Under the pieces are notes generated by a model that made no database searches, was not told where the DNA came from, and saw nothing but the letters and a program-made list of their open reading frames with translations. Below are positions 1-12,383 of a stretch of DNA of 64,000 bases, in pieces (positions within the stretch are counted from its first letter, which is position 1; every line of letters begins with the position of its first letter). Source of the DNA: Sinotaia quadrata (taxonomy: Eukaryota > Mollusca > Gastropoda > Architaenioglossa > Viviparidae). A program made the translations under genes and the position numbers. Location of the stretch: positions 55,559,891 through 55,623,890 of the forward strand of contig CM054179.1 of assembly GCA_028829895.1 (NCBI GenBank), given 5' to 3'.

Positions 1-647
1 ACTTGCAATAGACTCAATATTGCAATATGCAATATATATATATAAAATTAGCAATAAACTTGCCTAGATATGTAACATTTAGTAACACACATGCTTAGAT
101 ATGTAACAGTTAAACAGTAAACATTGCAGGAAAATGCAAACGCTAGCAGTTTAGATTTATTAAATATGCTAAATACAGCTTTAAGTATGCCCACACACGC
201 AAAGCATAGAATTAGTAACTTTGGCAGTAACAGTTCTCTAGGGAAATGTAGTGCATACACTTTATACATAATGACTGTATCAATCATTCACTGATGATTG
301 AATGTTTGATTGACTGACTCCTGGAAAACACTGTATTCGAAACGGGTGTTTTGTGCGTCATTGTTCGCTTTACAACAGGGTCATTTATAATTTCCTCTTC
401 GCCCCAATCCTTGTTATGTTTCTTCTTTCGCTTCACAAAAATCACTGTCTGGGATGTGATAGAAATGGATCGAAACCCACGTAAATGACAAGTCCAGCTG
501 TGTATTACGACGGTAGTAGCCGCTGTTTTTTGTTTTATATTGTGTGTTGTTCGGTGATGGGTTCATATAGCAGAAATTAATGTGGAATTAGGTTTGGTAA
601 AAATAGACGACAAGAGGAAGATACTGTATATACCTTTGCATGCATAG
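1..647. other. AT-rich DNA without recognisable features
   Basis: No coding exon, RNA gene or mobile element end is recognised. The only open frame of note (48-287, minus) has no family resemblance and no composition shift from its surroundings. Confidence 0.6.
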
Positions 648-769
648 TGTATGTGGATGCACGATTTGTATGTGGATACATGATTTGTATGTGGATACAT
701 GATTTGTATGTGGATACATGATTTGTATGTGGATACACGATTTGTATGTGGATACACGATTTGTATGTG
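648..769. repeat. 19-bp minisatellite, about 6 copies
   Basis: The unit is close to GATACATGATTTGTATGTG, repeated head to tail with C/T variation at one site (acatg versus acacg). Variants cluster at the two ends, as expected from local slippage or unequal exchange. Confidence 0.9.
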
Positions 770-897
770 GCAGAATGGAATCAGTGAGGCCATGAAACTA
801 GCAAGTCATTTAGACAATTCCAGTATATGCACGACTATTTAACGTTAAATGGTTAGATGCGGAAGTTGTTTACAACTCGAAGGATCAATAGGTTAAA

Positions 898-1165
898 ATG
901 AATATTATTATTTATTGTATATTATTGTTATTATTGTGTATTATTAATATTGTGCATGATTGTTATTATTGTGTATTATTGTTATTATTGTGTATTATAA
1001 TTAATATTGTGTATTATTGTTATTATTGTGTATTAATATTAATATTATGTATTATTGTTATTATTGTATTTTATTATTCACATCGTGTATTATTGTATAT
1101 TATTGTTAATATTATGTATTATTATTAATATTGTGTATTACTGTTATTATTGTATAGTATTAAAA
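898..1165. repeat. Degenerate TTATTATTG-rich tract
   Basis: Imperfect repetition of TATTATTGTTATTATTGTG-like units with no fixed period. The 76-residue open frame here is low-complexity Ile/Val/Tyr/Cys and is not taken as a gene. Confidence 0.8.
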
Positions 1166-2017
1166 GAATGACTGATTCTGTAACAATTAAACCATATAAA
1201 TTTTATGAACAAGAGGAATAACCCATGAATACACATGATAAAGTCGTTAAAATCGTTACACAGATTGAAATATCTAACACACATTCCGTGATACAGTCAC
1301 AATGCAAAATGAACTTTAGAGAAATTAAAACTTTTGTAAAGATTTTCTTTCGCAAGGATATAATTTGGGGCTGTTGAGAGAAAAGCACTTTTATAAGATT
1401 GGTACCTGCTGCTCTCTTTGAGGGTTATATTGCTCTATGTAATTAACTTCACATCAATAATATAATTTCTAAATAATTGCAATAATTTTGACTTGTACAC
1501 ACTTTTCTGACATCAGATAACTTTTAATAATTTGCAAGCATGTATTTAAAAACATTGCCTGTTTTGTCGCTTTTATTCTCCAATCCAATGTCAACAAGAA
1601 CTGGAATTTTAAACTTTCTCAAAACTATTATTGCACTTCTCGAAAGTGCCATTGTTGGAGTTCATTCTTTCTGTGTAAATATTTTTTTATAGATAAAATT
1701 CTGCAGCATGAAGACGTGAGAGGCTAATCGCAAACTGGTATAATCTGGTCATGCAAGCAGAACAATATTGAAGGGAACAGTCCTTTTTGAGACCCTGCCA
1801 GTGAAATGAATGGCATTGCGGCAGCCAGGGGACTTGATTGCCTGAGTGACGGATGTCTCGCTCTGCCAGGACGCATTGACACTGATAGTGCCAGGAGAAA
1901 GTTGCTGGCCCGTTCAGACCCCATTGCCACAGTCTGATCCAATACACCCTAATGGACGTTTTCAAATTATTTCAGTCGTAATAACATTATTGTAAAATGC
2001 ACTTCTCTTTTGAATAG
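1166..2017. other. Intergenic DNA with a local GC-rich patch (about 1780-1960)
   Basis: Most of the stretch is AT-rich and featureless. The patch near 1780-1960 is clearly richer in G and C than its flanks and is open on the minus strand in two overlapping frames (72 and 92 residues). I recognise neither protein. It could be a transposon fragment or an isolated exon. Confidence 0.4.
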
Positions 2018-2200
2018 ATAGTCAACATATTGAGCTTTAGTTATAGCACCACTTGTAATTTCGTCATTTTTTGCACAAGTCGTCAACACTGAGCTTTTGT
2101 TCTAGCGCCACATACCATTTCGTCACTTTTTGCACAGGTCTTCAACGTACTGAAATTTTATTTCATCACAATTTGTCATTCCGTCACTTTTTGCACAGCG
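2018..2200. repeat. Degenerate tandem repeat, about 3 x 65 bp
   Basis: Three diverged units share the order: CAACNNNCTGAGCTTT, a TAGCNCCAC block, then TTTCGTCACTTTTTGCACAG. The last unit is most diverged. Confidence 0.75.
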
Positions 2201-2349
2201 ACTATAGTAAAACGTGACTTTAGTCAGAGCCTAAGGTAAAACTTGAGTTTAGTCAAAGAATTTATGGTACAATTTGATATTTCTTCATATTGAAGATACA
2301 ATAGTAAGTTATTGTTTATAATAATTGTAAATCATTCGTGCCTTTTGCA

Positions 2350-2545
2350 ATACATCCCTGGTGTTATTAGGACTTCTCGTCATTACATCCCTGGTGTTAT
2401 TACTCGTCATTACATCCCTGGTGTTATTAGGACTTCTCTTCTCGTCATTACATCCCTGGTGTTATTAGGATTTCTCGTCATTACATCCCTGGTGTTATTA
2501 GGACTTCTCGTCATTACATCCCTGGTGTTATTAGGATTTCTCGTG
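2350..2545. repeat. 33-bp minisatellite, about 6 copies
   Basis: The unit contains TACATCCCTGGTGTTATTAG followed by GACTTCTCGTCAT. One copy lacks the GGACTTCT part and another carries an extra TCTTC, both typical slippage variants. The unit is divisible by three, which explains the 117-residue open frame across it. Confidence 0.9.
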
Positions 2546-2554
2546 TTTCTTGAT

Positions 2555-3020
2555 TTTGTTAAGTCTAGTAACTTCATTTACCTTGTCTATGTTAACTCTA
2601 GTAACCTCCTTCACCTTGACTGGGTTAACTCTAGCAACTTCCTGAATTGTGACTACGTTAACTAGTATTTTTATTTACCTTGTCTACCTTAAACCATGTA
2701 ACTTCCTGCATCTTCAAGTGTTAACTCTAGTAACTTCCTCAACCTTGACTACATTAACTATTGTAACTTCATTCACGCTGTCTATATTAACTCAAGTAAC
2801 TTTCTTCACGTTGTTTATGTTAACTCTAGTATATTCAGCCGCATTAAATACGTCAACTCTAGTATCTTCCCCATTTTACGTCAAACCCATAACTTCCTAT
2901 ATCTTGACTACGCCAACCTTAGTAACTTCCTTCACCTAGTCCACGTTAACTCTAGTATCTTCCTTTCACGTTATCTACGTCAACTCTAGTATATCCCGCC
3001 ACATTGACTACATCAAACCA
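2555..3020. repeat. Degenerate ~33-34 bp monomer array
   Basis: Repeating blocks of GTTAACTCTAGTAACTTCCT followed by a CACCTTGACTAC-like segment. Monomers differ from each other substantially. This is the diverged flank of the homogeneous 65-bp array next to it. Confidence 0.85.
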
Positions 3021-3475
3021 ATAACTTCCTCCACCTTGACAACATTAACACTAGTAACTTGCTCCACACTCTATACCTTAAATATAGTAACCCCTCCACC
3101 TTGACAACATTAACACTAGTAACTTGCTCCACACTCTATACCTTAAATATAGTAACCCCTCCACCTTGACAAAATTAACACTAGTAACTTGCTCCACACT
3201 CTATACCTTAAATATAGTAACCCCTCCACCTTGACAACATTAGCACTAGTAACTTGCTCCACACTCTATACCTTAAATATAGTAACCCCTCCACCTTGAC
3301 AACATTAGCACTAGTAACTTGCTCCACACTCTATACCTTAAATATAGTAACCCCTCCACCTTGACAACATTAGCACTAGTAACTTGCTCCACACTCTATA
3401 CCTTAAACATAGTAAGTCCCTCCACCTAGTCTACGTTAAGTAATTTCCTATGTTCTCTATCCTGTCTACATTAGA
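3021..3475. repeat. 65-bp higher-order array built from two ~33-bp monomers
   Basis: The block GCTCCACACT recurs at 3061, 3126, 3191, 3256, 3321 and 3386, a constant 65-bp spacing. Each 65-mer holds two diverged versions of the neighbouring 33-bp monomer (CACTAGTAACTTGCTCC... and ATAGTAACCCCTCCACC...). The copies are nearly identical, so the dimer was amplified after the monomers diverged. Confidence 0.92.
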
Positions 3476-4047
3476 CCAATAACTTGATTACGCTAATTCT
3501 AGTCACTTCCTCCACTTTGACTACGTAAGCTGTAGTAAGTTTGTCTTCAGTAGGAAGTAAAATGTCAGAAGGTCATAGCGCATGTCTGTCATGTGGGGGT
3601 ACTGGACTCTATTCTTCATTCGTCTCAGGACGATTTTGATTACCTTCCTATGTCAATTAAATTAAATTTTATTCAGTTGACTTTTATTAAATACAATTAT
3701 ATTCGATGTTACGTGTGAGAAAATAGTTAACAACAAGAATTTTATGTATTATATGCATAAGGCTGCATTTGTGGTGGTGGTAGTGTAAATTCCTGAAAAA
3801 TGGTGCGTACATTTGAGTAAGTGCAGCCAACCTTGCAATAAACTAAACGAAAAAAACTAACACATTCTCAAAACACTAGAAAAGAAACTAAAAAAAACAA
3901 TAATAACAAAACATTTATTAATACACGCTAATAATTAATGCTAACCAATTCTAAGCTAACAAATAATTTTAAAGTGTAAGCTAATAAATAATGTTGTTCA
4001 CATGTAAGCTAACAAACATTGCTGTCAAGAGTAGCAATCGTCTTCAC
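3476..4047. other. AT-rich spacer with short AAGCTAACAAATAAT repeats
   Basis: No gene seen. Around 3930-4020 a short motif AAGCTAA(C/T)AAATAAT recurs about four times at irregular spacing. Confidence 0.5.
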
Positions 4048-4432
4048 ACACACTGGAAAAGAGAAATGAAAACTGCAAACACAAAGTCATACACACTGGA
4101 AAAGAGAAATGAAAACTGCAAACACAAGGTCATACACACTGGAAAAGAGAAATGAAAACTGCAAACACAAAGTCATACACACTGGAAAAAAGAAATGAAA
4201 ACTGCAAACACAAAGTCATACACACTGGAAAAGAGAAATGAAAACTGCAAACACAAAGTCATGCACACTGGAAAAGAGAAATGAAAACTGCAAACACAAA
4301 GTCATGCACACTGGAAAAGAGAAATGAAAACTGCAAACACAAAGTCATGCACACCGGAAAAGAGAAATGAAAACTGCAAACACAAAGTCATGCACTCTGG
4401 AAAAGAGAAATGAAAACTGCAAACACAAAGTC
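4048..4432. repeat. 43-bp minisatellite, about 9 copies
   Basis: The unit starts ACACTGGAAAAGAGAAATGA and ends CACAAAGTCAT(A/G)C. The A/G variant splits the array into a left block (TACACAC) and a right block (TGCACAC), showing block-wise homogenisation. Confidence 0.93.
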
Positions 4433-5230
4433 AATAGTATCTAATACCATCATCCCATGGAAATAAAATCAGCTCACTCATAATTATAGCTCAACAACAA
4501 CAAAACAAAATGGACATATAGATATCGTATCAAAAAATATAATCATTATATCAGGCCAGAAGACAAACGTTAAACTAATATATATACACAAAAATAATTT
4601 TAAATAACAGTGACCTACATAACAGTAATGGTTAAACTAATTTTGTTGCAAACCTCTATTGTGTAGTGATCATAGCACCTCATGTAGAATAGGTGTTCCA
4701 AAAATAAAACGTTGTCCATTGGAACAAGTGTCAGTGTGCATAAATCGATAAGAGAGAAACTATAGCAATGAGCACCATGAAGCGAAATGAAACAGCTTAA
4801 AGCAAACATACAGTGCCCTGTATAATGAAGAGTCATATTCTGAACATGGTAATGTCACACCACTTTCTTAGCTAGTCATCAACAGGACAGCAGACTAGGC
4901 AGCAATGTGTTGCGACACGCAGTAGATATGTAACCATGGTTTCTGGAGGGAAGGAGACAGTCATCGAGGGCCACTCTGTTCAGGGAACGAGATAAAAATA
5001 TATTTCTCTTTCTCTCGGGGGAAATGTTACTTTATCCCCGATAATGAATTTGTATTTTGAAAATATGAATCACTAGAAATGGGCCAAACAGCTTTAAGTG
5101 TTGGTTATTTAACATTCCTACTTTCATCACTTTTTGGTAGTAGTTTATTGAATCTAATGACGTGACTTCTGGACAGATGGATCTGCATAAGTTGCAGGCA
5201 TGTGAATTTGTCCCGACACTACCTAAATCA
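4433..5230. other. AT-rich DNA without recognisable features
   Basis: No gene, RNA or mobile element end seen. A 73-residue minus-strand open frame (4615-4836) has no recognisable resemblance. Confidence 0.5.
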
Positions 5231-5361
5231 TTGCTCTTCTATACCATCGCTCTTCTATACCATCATCATTTTTCTATACCATATTCTTTTTTACCATCAT
5301 TCTTCTATACCAACGCTCTTTTATACCATTATTCTTCTATACCTACGCTCTTTTATACTGT
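5231..5361. repeat. Degenerate ~16-20 bp repeat
   Basis: The core TTCTATACCAT(C/T) recurs about eight times with variable spacers (cgctc, catcattt, attctt). Confidence 0.75.
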
Positions 5362-6084
5362 CACATACTGGTATTATTGAGTGCACCCCCTTCTCTAAAA
5401 TAGACTACAATCAAACCTAACTTTAGGACAGTTGACCCATATCCTTGGGCTAGAGAATAAGCTGACTTGCAGCTCATTTTAAATGGATCAATCAGAGTAC
5501 AGCTCAACAGCACGCAACGAATGTACCAGAAACCTACCTGTTATTTAGAGATTATGCAACCTTGCCATTGTGTTAATAAGCTATAATTATAATCATACTA
5601 CTACTCTTACTACCAGTTATTGTTGCAGCAGGAATCCATCCTCTGTGTAACTGCCAAAGGTGTGTGGTTTTGCTTGTATAACTAAATATTACAACCATGT
5701 TTATTCTTTCTTCAACCTTAAGTTTATTTTGTGTATTACTAACTATTTCACTTAGGTTATTAGTAGGGCTGTCGTTTTTTTCTAAAATGCTGCCGGAGTA
5801 CCCTTCCAATTTTTGAAAAAATGAGACTATGCTAGTGGTAAAAATATCAAACTATGACAAAAATATATTTAGTACAATCTAACCAATATGATACCTTAAG
5901 TTAAGATAAAAATTAAATCAAATGTCAAAACCTGGTAACACATTGACAAGCAGACTAGTACCAGAAAGACAGACGTATGGAACAAACCATCTTTTGTGAC
6001 ACTCAGTATATTGAATATATGAAACTGTTTCTCTCGCTCTCTCTTTTTTTCTCACACTTTTCTGTTTCACACAAATCAAAATAT
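5362..6084. other. AT-rich spacer without recognisable features
   Basis: No gene or element end seen. Short open frames here match no family I know. Confidence 0.5.
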
Positions 6085-6092
6085 GCACACAC

Positions 6093-6152
<60 letters not shown>
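6085..6152. repeat. (CA)n microsatellite
   Basis: About 33 CA dinucleotides with a single CG interruption near the left end. Confidence 0.97.
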
Positions 6153-6154
<2 letters not shown>

Positions 6155-6534
6155 ATATCATATATGCACATACTAACAATCACATACACAATATAGGGTA
6201 TAATTTATTTTGTGTGACATTTGCATTTGTAAAAGCAAATTTGTAAATAAAAGCAATTTGTAAATAAAAACAACACTACGCTAAATTAGAATTTAACATC
6301 CGAATGACTTGATCGGTTATCATTAAATGGAATTTCTTGGAACATTTTAAAAATTAATAGCTGTTCAGTTGTTAAGACACGTTACATGAATCATATGGAA
6401 AATCCAATAACGCTTTCGGATGTTTTGGTGGTTTTGATTTATATTTTGAATAGCATTAATATTTTATATATTAACCTACTTTAACGTGCATAGATATTTT
6501 GTTAAAACTATGTTACTATCTTCTGTGTATATTT

Positions 6535-6622
6535 GATGAAAGAAATACTAACAGTACTTTAAATTCTTTCTCGAATTTGATGAAAGAAATGCTAACAGTA
6601 CTTTAAATTCTTTCTTGAATTT
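6535..6622. repeat. Tandem duplication, 2 x 44 bp
   Basis: GATGAAAGAAATACTAACAG... begins at 6535 and again at 6579, differing at a few bases. Confidence 0.9.
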
Positions 6623-7780
6623 GGTAATAAGCAGAGGGTTATAAATAGATAAAGTTCAAAACTAACTATTATATTATATACTACATTTGTATTGTAATTA
6701 AGTAGACATCTATAAATGTCTATATCATAAAAGTCTTAATAATTAGTTTTAAATTTAAAAAAATAAACAAAATGCATCTCATCCGAGAAAGAAAAACAAA
6801 CAAAAACAAACAATTGCATATTAAAAGCTGCAATGAATTAATTATTAGATGATTATAAACCATACATTTTGAATTAAAGAGTTGGTTGTTATATCTTTAC
6901 GAGTAAAGACTTTCAAATCGCAAAATAATATTTAGATAGCTGCAATCACTAAAGTACGGATTCCAAATCAGTAAGAGCTTAAAAGGAACAATTAACTGTG
7001 TAAAGTAAATAATACAATGGCGTTAAGGTCTTAATTTAAAAAATATAAATAAATAGTGTGGGCAAATTTTTAGTGTTTACTGTACACGAGCAGTGTGTAC
7101 AAATATAAATACTTGAACAGTGACACACTCTTTGTGATGGATTTAAATCCTTGAGAGCAAAGCATGCCCCTTGCTTTTGTAAATTTTACCTTCTAATTTT
7201 TTTCTGAAATAGATATTAATATTGTATAGAACTAATTTTTTGTTGACCATCAGATTGATCTGCAGTGCTCTCAGCTGGATAGTCATAATGACTATTTCAC
7301 CACCCTGTGCAAGGCGATATGAAAAGTAATTTAAGTAGCATAAAGGGGACAATTAGTTGACTTGTTTAGTGTAGAGGAGGGGGTGATTTGTAGAGGTGGG
7401 TAAAGTTAACCGGACGCACTGTAACCATATATAGGCATTTGAGTTCCGCTCATGATGTAGGCAGAACTGTGGTCAACACCCAGATAGGTATTCACCATCT
7501 AAAACCTACCCATTCGCACTATACTTAGCCACCTGGGAGAGGTCGATTAGTGAATGCAAGTGTAAGGGCTAGTAAGATAGTATCTTCATGTTGACTTAAT
7601 GATAATAAATGAAATGTTTTATTAATTAGAATGTTAGAGATTGATGAATAAGTGTTTGCATGAAGCTAGGTGTGTTTCTTTACAGAGAGGTATTGTGTGG
7701 CAGTAGCAGTAGTTTACTTGTACACACACTGTGATGAAATTGTAAGGTGCATGTGTTGGGAAGCTTAATTTTCTTTACTC
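6623..7780. other. AT-rich DNA without recognisable features
   Basis: No gene recognised. The part near 7390-7580 is less AT-rich but shows no tRNA-like promoter boxes, no terminal repeats and no protein family. Confidence 0.5.
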
Positions 7781-7975
7781 TTTGTAAAGCTATTTGAATT
7801 GATTGAGCTAAATCATAAAGTCGTGTATTTATTACGTTAAATGTAATTGTAAAGCTATTTGAATTGATTGAACTAAATCATATAGTCACTTATTTGTTAT
7901 GTTAAATGTAATTGTAAAGCTATTTGAATAGATTGAATTAAATCATAAAGTCATGCATTTGTTAAATGTAATTAA
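7781..7975. repeat. ~64-bp tandem repeat, 3 copies
   Basis: TGTAAAGCTATTTGAAT(T/A)GATTG recurs at about 7783, 7849 and 7913. The unit ends GTTAAATGTAATT; the third copy is shortened. Confidence 0.9.
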
Positions 7976-9392
7976 TTGGTTATTGGGCACTAATTACTGA
8001 AATCTACGATGACAAAATATGAATGTGTAAATTCTTGAAATGATTATTGTCATGCTTTATAAATGAATATATAAATGTTAGAAATTCTTGATATTGTAAG
8101 TGCACATGTGCGTTAACTTTCTTTGGATGAAGTAGTGCTGCCATAAGAGATGTTTCCACCTGCTGTCACCACGTGACCTAATATTTAACACAGTGATTAT
8201 GCCAGCTACAAAGGGAAATGTTATCTTTACAACTTTGCATTTGTTTCTTCCTTTATTTCTATTGTGGATTCGATATAAAGGTCGACTAGATACATACATC
8301 TTGTCTGTGACCCTACAAAGGGGTGTTAAGTGGAAGACACTGCCACCTTTGTGTATATTCCCAAGTGTGTGTGTGTGTGTGATGCCTAAGAATAATTCTA
8401 TTATGTTGACACTTTTCAAAGTGTTTCTGTCACAAGAGGGTATTGAAGAAAGACAGTGAACTGTGGGGAAATGTTGAGGCGTAATGCTATCATCTACATC
8501 ATGTCACAACTGTCACAACTTTCCCTTAGTGATTTGTCAACACTACGTAGGACCTGTTGGTTGCTCATCACAGTGTCTGTCATGCAAACCTATGGATGTC
8601 GTCTGGTTCTTTTATTATGCACGCAAGGGTATATATGCTGATGTGTTTGTATGCAAGATTGTATGTGGCATGGAGAATGTAAACAGTACAGGACACTACG
8701 ATGTAGACACTGCACGCACCTTTTCAAAGCAATAGTAAACAAGTTACTATCTTTTTATGAAAATAATTTAACTTTATTGTCATACAGGCTCTTTTTGTGT
8801 GGAGGATAAAAGAAAAACTTAATTGCTCATTTCACAAACCAGTTCAGTCATAAAACACTATGGAAATAAAGCAGTAATCTTCAAAATGATATGTGACGAA
8901 AATAATAACAGTAAAGAAAAAAGTAATGAAAATGCAACAAATTAACAACATGCAAAAGTGGACATTGCGGTGTGTATGTGTGTTTGTGTGTGTGTGTGTG
9001 GGGTTAAGAAAGATATTTGAAAAGACTTAATCACATTTAAATCCTAACATGGTCAAACATACGTCCATTTACACGTCTGTAGTGTTAGAAGTTACAAAGT
9101 ATTTGAAAATGAAGGACAATATAAATATTAACAATTGCAAATATCGGCTACGAGACCTCCAATCGCAATCAGACATAAAAACGACAATAATTAAAAGGAA
9201 AACTCAAATACTCGTAAACTTATGGATAGATGAAATTTTTTTTTAATGAAGTAATGGCAGCTGAAAGATTATTACAAAATCAACATTATGCGAGCATTTT
9301 CTGACAATTTGATATTTGCTTAGTGTCCACTGTATAACAGAGTAAGAGATTTTGTATATGTATTTAAGCTTGTCTGGGGCTGATGGTCAAGT
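7976..9392. other. Intergenic stretch with two short GT runs
   Basis: Contains (GT)n near 8365-8382 and an interrupted GT tract near 8971-9000. Open frames of 60-113 residues overlap on both strands between 8078 and 8740, but none shows a recognisable domain. I do not call a gene. Confidence 0.5.
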
Positions 9393-9559
9393 CAGTGCTG
9401 TCTTAATGCATAGAGATGCTGGGCAGTTGGCTAGGGGCCTCACGAACATAGGGGCCCTGTGCTAATATATGTATGTTTTATTCATATGAGCTGTTGTGTA
9501 GTAGGGGCCCCAGTACACAGCTTAGCCCAGAGGCCTATAATGCTGTTAAGACGGCCCTG
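9393..9559. mobile_element. hAT-like miniature element (MITE), degenerate
   Basis: The left end reads CAGTGCTGTCTTAA. The reverse complement of the right end reads CAGGGCCGTCTTAA, matching at 12 of 14 positions. Partial inverted similarity with GGGGCC blocks continues inward. The flanking 8-mers GGTCAAGT and GGTTAATT agree at 6 of 8 positions, consistent with a decayed 8-bp target duplication, which is typical of hAT elements. There is no room for a transposase in 167 bp, so it would be non-autonomous. Confidence 0.6.
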
Positions 9560-9702
9560 GGTTAATTTGACTGTGACAGCTTGGCAATTCTTTGCAATGG
9601 TGTCAGGAGATTGACAAAACACAGGCTTTTCAGTTTTGCATTGATGGACAGATGCAGTTGGCCACGGCCTGTTTTAAGATCGCTCAACAGGGCACAGGGA
9701 AG

Positions 9703-9912
9703 TGGCAAGTCCTCGGTGTGTCGATAGAGTGCCGACTCTTCCTCAGCAAAAGCTATTTTACCAGTAGAATTTGGGGAAAGTTTTCTTGGAAATGTTTCTT
9801 TGATGATGGCAAGTACTTGGTGTGTCGATAGAGTGCCGACTCTTTCTCAGCAAAAGCTATTTTACCAGTAGAATTTGGAGAAAGTTTTCCTGGCAATGTT
9901 TCTTTGATGATG
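9703..9912. repeat. Tandem duplication, 2 x 105 bp
   Basis: GGCAAGT begins copies at 9703 and 9808. They share GGTGTGTCGATAGAGTGCCG and the following ~80 bp with few differences. The period equals 35 codons, but the frame through the first copy stops early in the second (near 9831), so coding is not supported. Confidence 0.92.
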
Positions 9913-10683
9913 GTAAAATTGACTCTGATCTTTTAGGACCAATTTTGATGTGCACAAAGACGGACTGTGCTGGTCACATGGTCTAGTGAATTATTACAGC
10001 TTGACCTACTAGGTCGACCAAAATTTTATAACATCGCCAGCGAGTGCCAGGGCCTTTGCACAAAAGAGGAGTTAGTGGCTAGATACAAAACGCAAGTTTA
10101 CGAACACTGCCACAATTATAGATTACAATTTTCAAAAAATTATTTACATTCCATATGGCGCTGATTATTAGCAAATTTCTCGCCAATCAACAGAAAATTT
10201 TCACACATGAATTTTATTAATACTGTCAGTCAGTAAGCAAGCATTTTATATTCAAATAAATGAATCAAATGTCTATAAAACATTCTATGTAAAAATAAAT
10301 AATGCAAATAAATATAATTTAAAGAAAACTGTTACACAGTCATCTCCTAATGCTTTCACGACACAACAGCAATTTCCACGTATATCTGTAGCCCAGGAAA
10401 AAGTAGAATGGTTTCTAAATTGCCTCGTCGTTACAATTCCGTTAATTTCTTGGACATGGGTATAATCTAATCGCTTCTTCTTCAGACATGTCATTTCTAT
10501 TTTTAGCAATGACCACTGACTACTCAAGTGTTACGCTAACCTTTTCGTACTAATTGTATTTATTCCCTGAGGACATAGAATGGGAGTTAAACTTGATTTA
10601 AATGACTCACATCAGGGTTCTAACTGTCCTGGAACAAATTTCAGCTAACAAGCCAAACTCCTGAGTGCCATTTTATTCATTAA
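9913..10683. other. No recognisable features
   Basis: AT-rich. Short open frames (65 residues plus, 80 residues minus) have no recognised resemblance. Confidence 0.5.
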
Positions 10684-10855
10684 AGATAAATGCAAAAAGC
10701 TGAAAATACATATGCGATGTGAGATTAATAATTAAATCACACAAGATAAAACACAAAATGTTAAATATACATATGAGATGTGAGGTTAATATTCACACAA
10801 GACAAATGCAAAATGTTTAAGTATATATAAGAGATGCAAGATTAATATACATATC
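10684..10855. repeat. Degenerate ~60-bp repeat, 3 copies
   Basis: Each unit has (G/C)ACAA(G)A(T/C)AAA-TGCAAAA(T/G), then TACATAT(G)(A/C)GAGATG(T/C)(G/A)AG(G/A)TTAATA. Copies differ by small indels. Confidence 0.75.
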
Positions 10856-11903
10856 AAAGTTACACTATGGATTATTTCACCATTACAAGCTTGATAGATC
10901 ATAATTATACTTATTGCTTGGAAAATAATACATTGTGTAAAGTACTCTCAAAACGTAGCAACATTGTTCGTATTTGTTTCCATCCAATGTATGTGCCAAT
11001 TTCCTATTTTGTTTAGGATATTTTTATGTTGTTTATCAGTGCAATTTAATACGGTCCTTGGAGAGACCACATACATGTCTGTATGTTTTATATTGTATTA
11101 TATGTTTATATCTGTATGTTTTATTAAATTATTGTCTGTAGTTTAAAGAATTTATTGGTATTCATCTCTACTTAATATTTGCAATTTATAATAACATAAG
11201 AATTTGGCATTGTAATTTCCACAAACAGGTAAGCGAAATTGTTCTAAAAGAAAAGAATATCTTGCCAGTTCAGTGTGATGTACGTTTTTATCATGATAAT
11301 TGACAATGGTCTGACATCCACCTAATTTCCTTCGAATTTTCTTTTATAATCCTCAAGATTCAGTGAAGAAAGGCAACAATGGGTGTCTTGACTTCGTAGC
11401 TGTAACTTTGCCAACATGCACGGCCTGCCGAAGACCCTGAAACTTAGCCGTCACGATAGCAGGATAAGAATGGCCAGACAAACAGGGAAACGTAGAGAGC
11501 TGCAAGCTACAAATTAGTTCTACTGCCCGCTTTTCTCTTCGAGCTGCGAGAATAATTTCAAACGAATTTTGTTTCACTTGTCATGTTATGGCTCTCAGGA
11601 ACGTCGGACACTTGAATAATTCAAGTGCTGGCTGCAAACACTCAAATCTATCCAATAAAGTACGCGATACAATTTAGATAGACAAAGAGATAGACAGACA
11701 AACTGAACCGCTGCATACTCTCAAATCCATCATGAAATGTACAAGGTAACAAAACACAACTTACATAGTCAGACTGACGTAGAGAAAGATAATTAGATTG
11801 GCATACAAATGGAGAGATAAATAAATAGGAAAACAGGTAGTCTGCAATATATTATATATGCACACTATATTATACATAAATACACACCTAATTACGTAGC
11901 TGG

Positions 11904-11907
<4 letters not shown>
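10856..11907. other. No recognisable features
   Basis: AT-rich with a modestly GC-richer part at 11370-11600 that is open on the minus strand for 74 residues. No family recognised. Confidence 0.5.

Positions 11908-11934
<27 letters not shown>
11908..11934. repeat. (GA)n microsatellite
   Basis: About 13 uninterrupted GA dinucleotides. Confidence 0.95.
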
Positions 11935-11937
<3 letters not shown>

Positions 11938-12380
11938 CATTGACTTTCGTATGTATGCGTATGTATTATACACAGACTATGACCTTGTACATTTCATGAT
12001 GGATTTGAGAGTATGCAGCTTTTTCCATATGCATTCCAAAATGTTGTTTTGACTTTGCCTGTTGTATGAAACCTTTAGTGTAATTGATGACTATCGCCTT
12101 CCTGAAATAGCGTGTTCGCTGATTTTTACCCTCTAGATGTATCACATTTTTAACATGCCTGCTGATCTTTGCCTTTAGACATATCACACCTTTAACATGC
12201 TCACTGACCTTTGCCTACTTAATTTCACCTTTACTACGTCCGCAGACTGCTACCTTCAAGACATAAATTTTCGGTGATGTTGACTTCTGCACAAATCTAT
12301 TTTAGAACATCGCTGACTTCCTCTTTCCTACACATTATACGTAGAGAGAGGATTACATCTTTTACATCTTTTGAAATAAT
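11935..12380. other. Intergenic, traces of a ~65-bp degenerate repeat
   Basis: Phrases of the type (A)CATATCACA(C/T)TTT(A/T)ACATGC(C/T)...GA(C/T)CTTTGCC recur two to three times near 12130-12230. No gene seen. Confidence 0.5.
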
Positions 12381-12383
12381 CTC

